From Tolypothrix bouteillei VB521301 (lineage in GTDB: Bacteria; Cyanobacteriota; Cyanobacteriia; Cyanobacteriales; Nostocaceae), in assembly GCF_000760695.4 (NCBI RefSeq), contig NZ_JHEG04000001.1:2824452-2888451 (forward strand): DNA of 64,000 nt. Direction: 5' to 3'. Each line of letters opens with the position of its first letter. Within the stretch, counting starts at the first letter, position 1. This document shows, one piece after another, positions 8,801 through 16,475 of this stretch. A program made the position numbers and the translations under genes. The notes under the pieces are model-generated. The model saw only the letters and a program-made list of their open reading frames with translations. It searched no databases and was not told the DNA's origin.

Positions 8801-10683
8801 CGCCTTTCAGCCACACCATGATAGACGAAGAAGAATTCTTCAAACTGATCGAAAATGAGTACTGTCCGCAGATTGCATGACTCCAGTCTCCGTATTTGTG
8901 CCAGGATAGCGGCTGTGGAATCTAAAGAAGTTGTTAGCTGTATCCCTTTTTTTTCCAAAGCTTCTGTTAACAACCGTCCCAACTCTGCAACCCAACTCGT
9001 GTAAACGCGCATCAATACAGGTAAAGTATCTTGAATTCCAATAGCTTTTTGTTTGAGTGCTGGTAACAATCCCCCATTCACCAACGAACTTTTCCCTACC
9101 CCAGATTCTCCATGAATCGCAATTAGCTTGCAATCATTGCGACCAATTCGCTCGGTTAAACGCCGTACATCTAGCAACCGACCGGACGCTACAATCTCCA
9201 GAGCGACAGTCTCTTGAGTTTCTACTTGTCTTAGTGCTAATTCTGCCTGTCTTTGTGGCTGTATTCGACCTGCACCAATAAAGGAGCGGAATCCATATTG
9301 CTGCTCAATTGATTGCCTTTCTAGCTTAATTTCAAAGGCTTTAAGATATTCTTGTTGCTTAAAGTATACCTGCTGCAAATGACTGAGAATGTCAAGATAC
9401 AAACAAGGGTTTTCTTCAGGATCTCCTATCTTTCTTGCTTCTTCTAAATTGCCGATCGCTTTTTCTGTTCGCTCTAAATGTTGTTGCGCTTTTGCTAAAA
9501 TCAACAAATATCGACTCTTGTCTAATTTATAGACAACACCAGAAATTTCCTGCGATCGCTTCTTAAATGTCAATAAAGCTTCTAGGGCTTTCTTCGCTAA
9601 CTCACGGGCATCTTCCCAGGCTTCTTGCGCTAGAGCTACTTCAGCTAAAAAACCGTAATCCCTTGCTAATTCAATTGGTTTGTCTTGAGCTTGGTGATGC
9701 TGCAAAGCTTTTTGAGCCAGAGTTTGCAACTGGTGCCAATTCTGCAAATCTCGAAGCATATCTCCGAATTTTAGAATTGAACTTGCACTTAAATCTATAT
9801 TATCAATTTGTTCAAATATTTTAAAGCATTGCTGAATATAATGCCTAGTTGCTTGCAGATCGGGATGATTTTTTTCGCGATACCGAGGAGTTTTTACAAA
9901 ATAGCAGAAGGCAATATCAATCAGCAGTTTTACTTGTTTGTTCAATTGGTGATTTTGCTGCCAAAGTTCTAATCCTTTTTGATAATGCTTGAGGGCTAGA
10001 GCGATTTTGCCATCAGTATATTCGGCTTCACCAAGTAAAGATTCTAAACTTGCTCTCAGTTCTAGGTCTAAGACTTGTTGGCGATTTTGTAAAATATGAC
10101 AAGCTAGTTTTATTTCCCGACGAGCTTCTAAATTTAGGGTTAAATTACCCTCAAAGAATTGCTCGGAGGTTTTCTTTAAAAAGTCAACCAATTCCTCAGT
10201 AGCGATCGCAAACTCTGTACTTATTGCCCAACTCTCAAAATCAGGTGCTACCCGTATCAGTTTATTAAAGACCTCATCATCGATCCAAAGAACCAGTGGA
10301 AAATGAAAACTCTTCCGAAACTCCTCCCGCACTTGATTGGTTGCACTCAACAGATCTTCGAGATCGGTCACTGATTCCAAGCCTAATACCATTAAGACAT
10401 CTGGCTGTTCTTGACCAAATTCCTTGTGAATCCTCGCGTAGAGGGTTTTTTCAGATTCCTGCAGTTCCAAGATACGGATTTCCACGTTCGTAAGTTCTTG
10501 CAACCGCTCGATCAAACGCACGCGCAAGCGAGCATAATTACACCTAGCTAAAAACAGCTTGAACCGACCCACAGAAGCGTCAATTCCCCATGCTAATTCT
10601 TCTAACGCACTCTCGTTGTCAGCAGAAACATCAATGGCATTTTCTTCCCATGCATTGCTATCAAGTCGGTGCAGGTCACTCAT
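5887..10683 (-). CDS. TPR / STAND NTPase / coiled-coil / WD40 protein
   Basis: A 1598-residue multidomain protein. Order: an N-terminal alpha/beta sensor-like region (residues 30-180), TPR-like helices (about 190-470), a P-loop NTPase with AIHGESGVGKSSLVNGGLLPAL near 522-543 and Walker B-like TVLIFDQFEEFF, a winged-helix/arm region, a long charged coiled coil (about 850-955), and 14 WD40 repeats (about 1008-1575), enough for two seven-blade propellers. The P-loop form GxSGVGKSSLVxxGLLPAL is typical of bacterial STAND NTPases, which oligomerise after ligand sensing. The start overlaps the stop of the upstream ATPase gene by 4 bp (ATGA), so they are translationally coupled. No nuclease, protease, TIR or CHAT effector domain is visible. 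A role in defence or stress signalling is inference. Confidence 0.88.
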   Translation of the reverse strand: MSDLHRLDSNAWEENAIDVSADNESALEELAWGIDASVGRFKLFLARCNYARLRVRLIERLQELTNVEIRILELQESEKTLYARIHKEFGQEQPDVLMVLGLESVTDLEDLLSATNQVREEFRKSFHFPLVLWIDDEVFNKLIRVAPDFESWAISTEFAIATEELVDFLKKTSEQFFEGNLTLNLEARREIKLACHILQNRQQVLDLELRASLESLLGEAEYTDGKIALALKHYQKGLELWQQNHQLNKQVKLLIDIAFCYFVKTPRYREKNHPDLQATRHYIQQCFKIFEQIDNIDLSASSILKFGDMLRDLQNWHQLQTLAQKALQHHQAQDKPIELARDYGFLAEVALAQEAWEDARELAKKALEALLTFKKRSQEISGVVYKLDKSRYLLILAKAQQHLERTEKAIGNLEEARKIGDPEENPCLYLDILSHLQQVYFKQQEYLKAFEIKLERQSIEQQYGFRSFIGAGRIQPQRQAELALRQVETQETVALEIVASGRLLDVRRLTERIGRNDCKLIAIHGESGVGKSSLVNGGLLPALKQKAIGIQDTLPVLMRVYTSWVAELGRLLTEALEKKGIQLTTSLDSTAAILAQIRRLESCNLRTVLIFDQFEEFFFVYHGVAERRQFFEFLGECFQILPVKVILSLREDYLHYLLECNRLPCMAIIGNDILSKNVLYPLGNFLPADATAIIEQLTDRSNFHLEPALIEELVKDLADKLGEVRPIELQVVGAQLQTENITTLVQYRDRGPKNELVKRYLAQVVSDCGAENKETAELVLYLMTDEKGTRPLKTRAEVERDLQVLVTDFTAEASKLDLVLKIFVDSGLVVLLPELPDDRYQLVHDYLAALIRQQQEPRLKELIAELEKERKQRHKAEDQRKQAEVALARVEQHRQSLEAKVQQVRKDLADSEAERDKVKQEVQEAQIKLKEAEAAREEALIGTELELAGLRALRKFEFSQIDALLTAMEAGKQLKARVQDGRSFEKYPALSPLLALQQILDNIQEKNRLQGHQDEVRSVSFSPDGQTLASASSDRTARLWNLQGSQLIEFQGHEGHINTVCFSPDGQYLATASNDRTARLWNLQGSQLAEFKGHERCVNSVCFSPDGQTLATASDDNTARLWDLQGNQLVKFKGHQHKVNSVCFSPDGQILATASNDCTALLWNLQGKPLLKLEGHQRHINSICFSRDGQTLATASDDRTARLWDLQGNCLVEFKGHQGKVRSVSFSPDGQTLATGSSDGTARLWNLHGYQVQKFRGNDGWVWSVSFSPDGQTLATASADVRLWNVQGKQQVEFRGHRGDVNSISFHINGQYLATGSGDGTAKLWNLQGKQLKEFRGHKDRVRGVSFSPDGQYLATSSFDGTAKLWDLQRLQLVEFKGHQHRVNSVSFSPNGQYLVTASVDGTARVWNLLGKQLVELENRGIVWSVSCSPNGQHLATASENGIVRLWNLQGKQLGEFQAHHRRINCVNFSLNGQQLATASSDGNARLWDLQGNQLAEFKGHQGWVSSVCFSPDGQTLATGSSDGTARIWDLQGNQLAEFKGHQRRVTCVSFSPNGQYLATASDDGTAKLWRVENLEQLLARGSDWLRDYSIANQSINK
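5965..7660 (-). repeat. Tandem WD40-coding repeats (14 units)
   Basis: Fourteen units of about 123 bp encode GHxxxVxSVSFSPDGQTLATAS-type repeats ending in ARLWNLQG variants. Units are close enough at DNA level for recombination or slippage to change copy number. Unit 7 has a shortened strand (SADVRLW where others have SSDGTARLW) and unit 11 lacks one residue before IVWSV. Confidence 0.9.
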
Positions 10684-12050
10684 AGGCGCAGCTCTTTCGC
10701 CTCTGCTAAAATCGGGTTGACATCAAACCAAGACTCTCCGCGATCGCGATATTCAAACACCAACCGACTCCGGATTAGCGTTTGATATCCCCGGTCACCA
10801 CTGACTTTTTTCCGTTGCTGGACTTGACGCAGTAATTGCCACTCTACGTCAGAGATGGGCATTGTCATTTCATTCCGACGGGCACGAATCACCTCTTCTA
10901 AAACTTCACCAGATAGAGGGAGTTTTCGTTCCTTTTTGATCCAAGTATTGAGCAATCTGAGCAAATCGCGGACGTGTCCTCCACTAACATAGCACAGGCG
11001 GTCTAAGGTTTCGGCACTCTCGAAAATTTCAGTAATCTTGTTTAGGCGTTGGTTCTCATCCAAATTGGGAAAGGCTCTAGCAAGCACCATTTGTCGCAGC
11101 AGTACCATTCCCACTTCATATTTAAGACCATCCGGTAACTGTACGGGGACCATGGGTAGCACTTTGGGTTCTTCTAAAAAGCGCTGAGTCAGATTGCCAT
11201 AGTCGCTAGAAAATTTTAGTGCTAGTGGCATTGTATAAACTAGATGACAATTCAATTTGGTCAGACACTCAGCTTGATCGACAAAGAGGTATTCCTGTTG
11301 AGGACGCCCCCAAGATTTCTGGCGACTATCAATGCGATCGAGATTATCAACAATCACTACCAGCCCTTTTTTACCCTGCTGCTTCAGCATGGCGATCGCG
11401 GGTTCTAGGAGTTCTTGATTAATTGCTTCCAACAGCTGAGTTTTCTGGGGTCCGAGATACTGGTTAAGCCGTTCTCGCAATGTCGCATCATTTTTGACTC
11501 GGGTCGTAATTTCACCAATGCCAAAAGCAATAGAAACCTTTTGGTTTTCTGAGGTGTAACCAATATCGCCAATTTTGGGAAGCCCTGAAATTTCTGGAGG
11601 CTTCAATTTAAAGCCCGTTACTTCAACATTTAAAATTTTCCACGCTCCTTGTAGCAAATCCTTGAGCCTGTTGGGTTCTTTCTGCAAGAGATTTTCCAAG
11701 CTTTGACTGACGCGATGCGCGATCGCTAGCAAAACATCTCCAATATCTACATCTGCCATTTCCAAGTCTTCACTGGACTCAAAATAAACTACATGAAAGC
11801 TTTCCTGTTCTAGTTCTGTCTTGAGTCGTAATAACTCTGTAGATTTGCCACAACCAATATGCCCGGTAAATAGGACACAGGTAGGGTCATTGGGTGAGAA
11901 AAATGTAATATTATCTTTCAGTTCTTCTATAATCTGACCGCCTCGAACTGAGGAAAAATCAATATAATACTTTCTGTCTTCAGGATTTTCGACAAATAAG
12001 GTTTTTCCAGGGTCAGTTGCCTGAAAAAATTTTCGTAAATCTACTGTCAT
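10680..12050 (-). CDS. AAA-type ATPase, partner of the STAND protein
   Basis: A 456-residue P-loop ATPase. Walker A is GHIGCGKSTELLRLK near residue 62, Walker B is GLVVIVDNLDRID, and a later segment (LCYVSGGHVRDLLRLLNTWI) resembles the sensor/arginine region of AAA or STAND-like ATPases. The C-terminal part looks like a winged helix. It is the first gene of a two-gene operon; its stop overlaps the next start by 4 bp. In cyanobacteria similar ATPases often precede large TPR or WD40 NTPases, suggesting it primes or gates its partner; this is inferred from arrangement. No transmembrane segment or nuclease motif is seen. Confidence 0.78.
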   Translation of the reverse strand: MTVDLRKFFQATDPGKTLFVENPEDRKYYIDFSSVRGGQIIEELKDNITFFSPNDPTCVLFTGHIGCGKSTELLRLKTELEQESFHVVYFESSEDLEMADVDIGDVLLAIAHRVSQSLENLLQKEPNRLKDLLQGAWKILNVEVTGFKLKPPEISGLPKIGDIGYTSENQKVSIAFGIGEITTRVKNDATLRERLNQYLGPQKTQLLEAINQELLEPAIAMLKQQGKKGLVVIVDNLDRIDSRQKSWGRPQQEYLFVDQAECLTKLNCHLVYTMPLALKFSSDYGNLTQRFLEEPKVLPMVPVQLPDGLKYEVGMVLLRQMVLARAFPNLDENQRLNKITEIFESAETLDRLCYVSGGHVRDLLRLLNTWIKKERKLPLSGEVLEEVIRARRNEMTMPISDVEWQLLRQVQQRKKVSGDRGYQTLIRSRLVFEYRDRGESWFDVNPILAEAKELRL

Positions 12051-12232
12051 GCTAGTTCACTATCAGTTAATCTTCTCAAGCCATCTTAATAAAGATACGC
12101 TTAGACAAGTAGATTTTACGGAAATTATTTTAACTCTACATAGCAATCCTATCTAATTTGTAAAAATTTGAGTGTCCGGATCCCCGGCTTCTCACAGAAA
12201 TCGGAGATATAACCGTTGTTAAATTTACGAAC

Positions 12233-13126
12233 TTAAGCGCTCTCTAGAGATTTCTTTTTATGATGAGCTGCAGCTAATTGTCTGCCGTAGCTAATAGCAA
12301 TTAATCCTGTTATATTCATAAATAAGCTGTAAATTACAGCTGGTACTGCCATATCAGGATTGTTGAGGATTCCGGCAGTAATTGCGATCGCGAGTGTAGC
12401 ATTTTGAATCCCCACTTCAATTGCGATGCAGATTTGCTGAGGAAGATTGAGTTGGAACAATTTACTGAAATAAAATCCTACAAACATTGAGAGAACATTT
12501 AACAGTAAGACGCCAACTCCAACTTGAAGAATAAAACCAGGAAGACGGTTCCATTCGCGAACAATTAGCAAGAGAATAATTACAGCAAGTAATGCAACTG
12601 CAAAGCGACTAGTCACTTTTTCCAAGCGATGAGCAAGTTCTGGAAATATCTGCCGCACACCCATTCCCAAACCGATAGGAAGGAGCGTAATTAGAAAAAT
12701 TTGTAGTATTGTTGAACCAATGGGTAAGGAGATTGCTGCCGTTTGTCCAAGGAAATGCTGAAGTGCAAAGTTTGCCAACACCGGAATTGTGAATACTGCG
12801 ATCAGACTGCTAAAAGCCGTCAGAGTGACTGAGAGTGCAACATCACCTAAAGCGAGGAATGTTATTAAATTTGAGGACGGTCCACCAGGACAAATTGCCA
12901 CTATCATTAATCCCACTGCAATTATAGGTTGCATGGGTACAATTTTAGCAACGATAAAACCAATAACAGGTAAAAAAACTAACTGACTTATTAAGCCAAT
13001 TAAGACTGCTTTGGGATACTTCCTAACACGTTGAAAATCTTTTGGTACGAGAGATAAACCCATCCCCAACATCATGATAGCTAAGGCTAGGGGTAAAATA
13101 ACAGCAGTAAACAAGTTTGCTTCCAT
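12233..13126 (-). CDS. Bile acid:sodium symporter (BASS) family transporter
   Basis: A 297-residue membrane protein with nine to ten hydrophobic segments. Family hallmarks are ICPGGPSSNLITFLALGD near residues 78-95 and EVGIQNATLAIAI near 238-250, which form the crossed discontinuous helices binding Na+ and substrate. Members in cyanobacteria carry organic anions such as bicarbonate, pyruvate or pantoate-like compounds, and the substrate here cannot be deduced. The ATG at 13126 has AAGGA upstream. It appears monocistronic. Confidence 0.88.
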   Translation of the reverse strand: MEANLFTAVILPLALAIMMLGMGLSLVPKDFQRVRKYPKAVLIGLISQLVFLPVIGFIVAKIVPMQPIIAVGLMIVAICPGGPSSNLITFLALGDVALSVTLTAFSSLIAVFTIPVLANFALQHFLGQTAAISLPIGSTILQIFLITLLPIGLGMGVRQIFPELAHRLEKVTSRFAVALLAVIILLLIVREWNRLPGFILQVGVGVLLLNVLSMFVGFYFSKLFQLNLPQQICIAIEVGIQNATLAIAITAGILNNPDMAVPAVIYSLFMNITGLIAISYGRQLAAAHHKKKSLESA

Positions 13127-13259
13127 AGTCTTCCTTGTATGAATGACAAGCTGATTTTACGGAGATCATCTTACTATCTCATGGGCTATATCTCTATAAC
13201 TCCCAATATTTTTGAGAAGTCGAGTAAGCTAACAGTAGCAGTCTAATCCTCAAAAAATC

Positions 13260-14054
13260 ATGGCAAATAGTCCGACAATTCTAGCTCTAGACTTTGATGG
13301 TGTCATTTGCGACGGACTGATTGAGTACTTTGAGGTATCTTGGCATACCTATTGTCAAGTTTGGTTACCTGACGATCGAACTCCACCTGGTGATTTGGCT
13401 TCCAAGTTTTACCGCCTCAGACCGGTGATTGAAACGGGTTGGGAAATGCCTGTACTCGTCAAAGCGCTCGTTGAAGGAATCGCCGAAGAAAAGATTCTTC
13501 AGGATTGGAGCGCGATCGCAAAACAAATTTTACAAGCAGGTAATTTCCAACCATCTGATATTGGTAGTAAACTAGACAAATATCGTGATGAATGGATTGC
13601 TACCGATTTAGATGGTTGGTTAAGTCGGCACAAGTTTTATCCAGGAGTCATTGAAAAACTGGAAGCGACAATCTCAAGCTCGATTAAATTATATATCGTC
13701 ACTACGAAAGAAGGTCGTTTCGCACAACAACTGCTAGCGCAGCAAGGGGTTGAACTACCAAAAGAAGTTATTTTTGGTAAAGAAGTGAAGCGTCCTAAGT
13801 ATGAAATTTTGCGAGAATTAATTCAAGCAGAAAAGATTGCGCCAGAAAGTTTGTGGTTCGTAGAAGATCGATTGAAAACTTTACAATTAGTCAAACAGCA
13901 AGCAGATTTGGAGGCAGTTAAACTCTTTTTTGCAGACTGGGGCTACAATACGGCTGTAGAAAAAGTAACTGCTAAAAACGATCCTCGAATTCATTTGCTG
14001 TCACTCGCTCAGTTTGCTCGAGATTTTTCTGATTGGTTGGTGGTTAATGCTTAA
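13260..14054 (+). CDS. HAD-family hydrolase
   Basis: A 264-residue haloacid dehalogenase-superfamily protein, most likely a phosphatase. Motif I is ALDFDGVICDG at residues 8-18 (nucleophile Asp plus acid Asp). Motif II is probably the Thr in LYIVTTKEG, motif III the Lys of GKEVKRPKYE, and motif IV the acidic WFVEDRLKTL. A helical cap lies between motifs I and II. The substrate is unknown. It precedes the NurA-domain gene on the same strand with a 90-bp repeat-rich spacer. Confidence 0.85.
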   Translation: MANSPTILALDFDGVICDGLIEYFEVSWHTYCQVWLPDDRTPPGDLASKFYRLRPVIETGWEMPVLVKALVEGIAEEKILQDWSAIAKQILQAGNFQPSDIGSKLDKYRDEWIATDLDGWLSRHKFYPGVIEKLEATISSSIKLYIVTTKEGRFAQQLLAQQGVELPKEVIFGKEVKRPKYEILRELIQAEKIAPESLWFVEDRLKTLQLVKQQADLEAVKLFFADWGYNTAVEKVTAKNDPRIHLLSLAQFARDFSDWLVVNA

Positions 14055-14141
14055 TAGTTAGTGGTACTTTTTTACTACTAACCCTAATCGTGTAAGGGCG
14101 CAAGGCTGTGCGCCCCTACTAACAACTAACAACTAATCACC

Positions 14142-15341
14142 ATGCTAGATCTCACCAAACTGACATTACAAATGCAAGGTTTGAGCCAGCACTTAACTCA
14201 AGAAGCGGCTGCAAGTCGTTATCGTTTGGAACTGGCTCAAAAACACCTTCAAGATGCACTGACCTCTCAGTTAGAGTTAGTACAGCAACAAGAAAAGTGG
14301 CGCGATCGCATTTTGTTTGCCAATGCGACTCCCGTAGAACCACTGAATACCTGTATTGAGATCCAAACTCCCCCTAAAATTCACACGGTTATTGCCACTG
14401 ATGGTTCCCAAATAGCACCCAGCCATCATGAAATAGCGTATTGCTATCTCCTCAATATAGGAAGAGTTGTTTTGCATTACGGACAAAACCGTCATCCACT
14501 TTTAGATAGCTTACCTGAGATCTTCTATAGACCGGAGGATTTATACACCTCCCGTCAATGGGGTATTCGTACTGAAGAGTGGATGAGTTTCCGACGGACT
14601 GCTAGCGAAACTACTGTACTAGCAGAACTAGCTTGCAGTTCCACAGGAGGACACCGAGATAAGGAAATAGAAGAAATCCCAACACTGGCGATGGTGGATG
14701 GGTCTTTAATTTACTGGTTTTTGGAACAGTTGCCTTTTGATGCACGCAATCAAATATTACCTCCCATCTTAGAAGCTTGGCAAAAACTGCGTGAGGCAAA
14801 AATTCCCTTAATGGGCTATCTCAGCGCCTCCCGAAATGTGGAAGGGATAAATTTTTTACGTCTTTTAGCTTGTCCCCACCCAGTACCCGATTGTGCTAGT
14901 TTTTGCCCCAATCAACTCGATAAAGTTCCGTGTAAAATTTTTGAGCCCCTGCGAGACACAGCTCTTTGGTCAACTCAACTCAAACCCGGACAGCGAGGAC
15001 CTTTATGGCGCAGCAATGCTCGTATTCTTGACTTATATGAAGACCAACAAATTTACTTTTGTTATATCCATGTAGGTGCTGAAATTGCTCGGATAGAAGT
15101 ACCATCATGGGTGGCTCAAGACAAAAATATGTTCGATCGCTCCTTGGGGCTAATGCTCGGACAAGTACAGAAAGGGTATGGTTATCCTGTGGCGATAGCT
15201 GAAGCGCACAATCAAGCTGTGGTGAAAGGTGGGGATAAAGCAAGGTTCTTTTCCCTTCTAGAACGACAAATGATTAGGGCGGGTTTAAAAAATGTAGGAA
15301 CTTCTTACAAAGAAGCAAGAAAGCGGGGAAGTATAGCATAA
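14142..15341 (+). CDS. NurA-domain nuclease
   Basis: A 399-residue protein with a NurA fold. The first conserved acidic site is VIATDGSQIAPSHH (residues about 84-97) and the second is LAMVDGSLIYWFLE near 185. A distal His/acid region (GYPVAIAEAHNQAVVKGGD) completes the typical pattern. In archaea NurA works with the HerA translocase in DNA end resection, while cyanobacterial members occur alone. No HerA-like gene is adjacent here. The N-terminal 60 residues are helical and may form the dimer arm. A Uma2-type nuclease gene follows 30 bp downstream, so they may be co-transcribed. Confidence 0.82.
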   Translation: MLDLTKLTLQMQGLSQHLTQEAAASRYRLELAQKHLQDALTSQLELVQQQEKWRDRILFANATPVEPLNTCIEIQTPPKIHTVIATDGSQIAPSHHEIAYCYLLNIGRVVLHYGQNRHPLLDSLPEIFYRPEDLYTSRQWGIRTEEWMSFRRTASETTVLAELACSSTGGHRDKEIEEIPTLAMVDGSLIYWFLEQLPFDARNQILPPILEAWQKLREAKIPLMGYLSASRNVEGINFLRLLACPHPVPDCASFCPNQLDKVPCKIFEPLRDTALWSTQLKPGQRGPLWRSNARILDLYEDQQIYFCYIHVGAEIARIEVPSWVAQDKNMFDRSLGLMLGQVQKGYGYPVAIAEAHNQAVVKGGDKARFFSLLERQMIRAGLKNVGTSYKEARKRGSIA

Positions 15342-15371
15342 TTAGCAAGAGCATCAGGAGGAAAAGAGTGC

Positions 15372-15983
15372 ATGCCACAGGAAAAACGCTATTATACCCG
15401 TGATGAGTATTTAGCCATTGACCAAACAACCGGCTACAAAAGTGAGTATCTAGATGGAGAAATAGTGCCGATGATGGGAATTACAACCGAACACAATCAG
15501 ATTACCGGAAATATTTATGCTTACCTAAAATTTGGTCTTAAAGGAAAAAATTACCGCGTGTATTTCAGTAATGTCCGCTTGTGGATACCGCGTTACAATC
15601 AATATACGTATCCAGATGTCATGGTCATTGATGGAGAACCGTTTTATGAGGGTACAGATAATACAACAGTGACCAATCCCTTATTAATTGTTCAAGTTTC
15701 ATCAAGAGCCACAACCAATCATACTGACTCAGATAGATTTCGCTTTTATCGGTCAATTCCTGAATTCCGAGAATATGTCTCAATTGACCAAAATAGTTGT
15801 TATGCAGAACAATATACTAAAAACTCAAAAGGAAATTGGATACTCACTGAATACGATACTGTTAATTCTTTGTTAACATTTGATTCCATTGATTTTCAAC
15901 TTTCTTTTACTGATATTTATGAGTTGGTGAATCTCCCTAATATGACTTTAAGTGAAGGTGCAAGGATTGACTATGGCTTTTAG
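15372..15983 (+). CDS. Uma2-family (DUF820) putative nuclease
   Basis: A 203-residue protein of the Uma2 family, which is expanded in cyanobacteria and has a restriction-endonuclease-like fold. Recognisable elements are YTRDEYLAID near the start, the YLDGEIVPM strand, the YPDVMVIDGE acidic site and the LIVQVSSRATTNHTDSDRF segment that replaces the more usual VEVLSPST. The ATG at 15372 follows a strong CAGGAGGAA site. The role is unknown. The deviation in the conserved VEVLS segment may affect catalysis. Confidence 0.85.
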   Translation: MPQEKRYYTRDEYLAIDQTTGYKSEYLDGEIVPMMGITTEHNQITGNIYAYLKFGLKGKNYRVYFSNVRLWIPRYNQYTYPDVMVIDGEPFYEGTDNTTVTNPLLIVQVSSRATTNHTDSDRFRFYRSIPEFREYVSIDQNSCYAEQYTKNSKGNWILTEYDTVNSLLTFDSIDFQLSFTDIYELVNLPNMTLSEGARIDYGF

Positions 15984-16017
15984 AGGATGTTTGAAAACTA
16001 TCAGCCTTATAGAAGGA

Positions 16018-16056
16018 TCTACTATATAAACAAAGTCCGCACAGGCGGACTTCATT
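16018..16056 (+). repeat. Short repeat copy 2 with terminator-like hairpin
   Basis: Contains ctatataaacaaagtccgc, shared with the other dispersed repeat copies. AAGTCCGC (16033-16040) pairs perfectly with GCGGACTT (16045-16052) around ACAG. It may end the Uma2 transcript. Confidence 0.5.
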
Positions 16057-16426
16057 CAAAGAATCAACCTTGAGTGTTTCCACAAATAAAGAAGAGTATT
16101 TTTATATGAAGAAATAAAATTACTATTTGTCAGTATGTTCTCGATCGTAAATTTTTTGTAAAATTTCGTATTTAAATTTAATATTTTAAACGATCGTTTT
16201 TCAATCTATTTGGGGAAACCTGTATTTAGCGAGGATGGAATACAATACTTTTCGGTTATAATTCGATCCCCCCCCAACCCCTACAAAAGGGGTGGTAGGG
16301 GGATATTCTCAGCTTTGTATATATTCGACCGAGCAGTATTGAGATGAAATACACTTTTTACATAAGTTTGGTTGTGTTTAAGAGCTTTTAGTTTCTGAAA
16401 CATTAAAATGCCCAAACAAGATAACT

Positions 16427-16451
16427 AAAGTCCGCTATATGCGGGCTTTTT
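16427..16451 (+). terminator. Intrinsic terminator 25 bp before a start codon
   Basis: AAAGTCCGC (16427-16435), loop TATAT, GCGGGCTTT (16441-16449), with a TTTTT run at 16447-16451. This is a textbook rho-independent shape and lies only 25 bp upstream of the ATG at 16476, with no obvious gene ending just before it. It could be an attenuator or the end of a small RNA. Confidence 0.65.
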
Positions 16452-16475
16452 GATTACTAGAAATGGATTTATAAA

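Larger units (their letters stand above)
15984..16475. other. Intergenic region with hairpins, no gene
   Basis: About 490 bp without a credible coding frame. It contains a perfect 8-bp hairpin at 16033-16052, a GC-rich imperfect hairpin at 16265-16304 (ccccccaacccc ... ggggtggtaggggga) and an intrinsic terminator at 16427-16451 just ahead of the kinase gene. A small RNA or leader transcript is possible. Confidence 0.5.
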
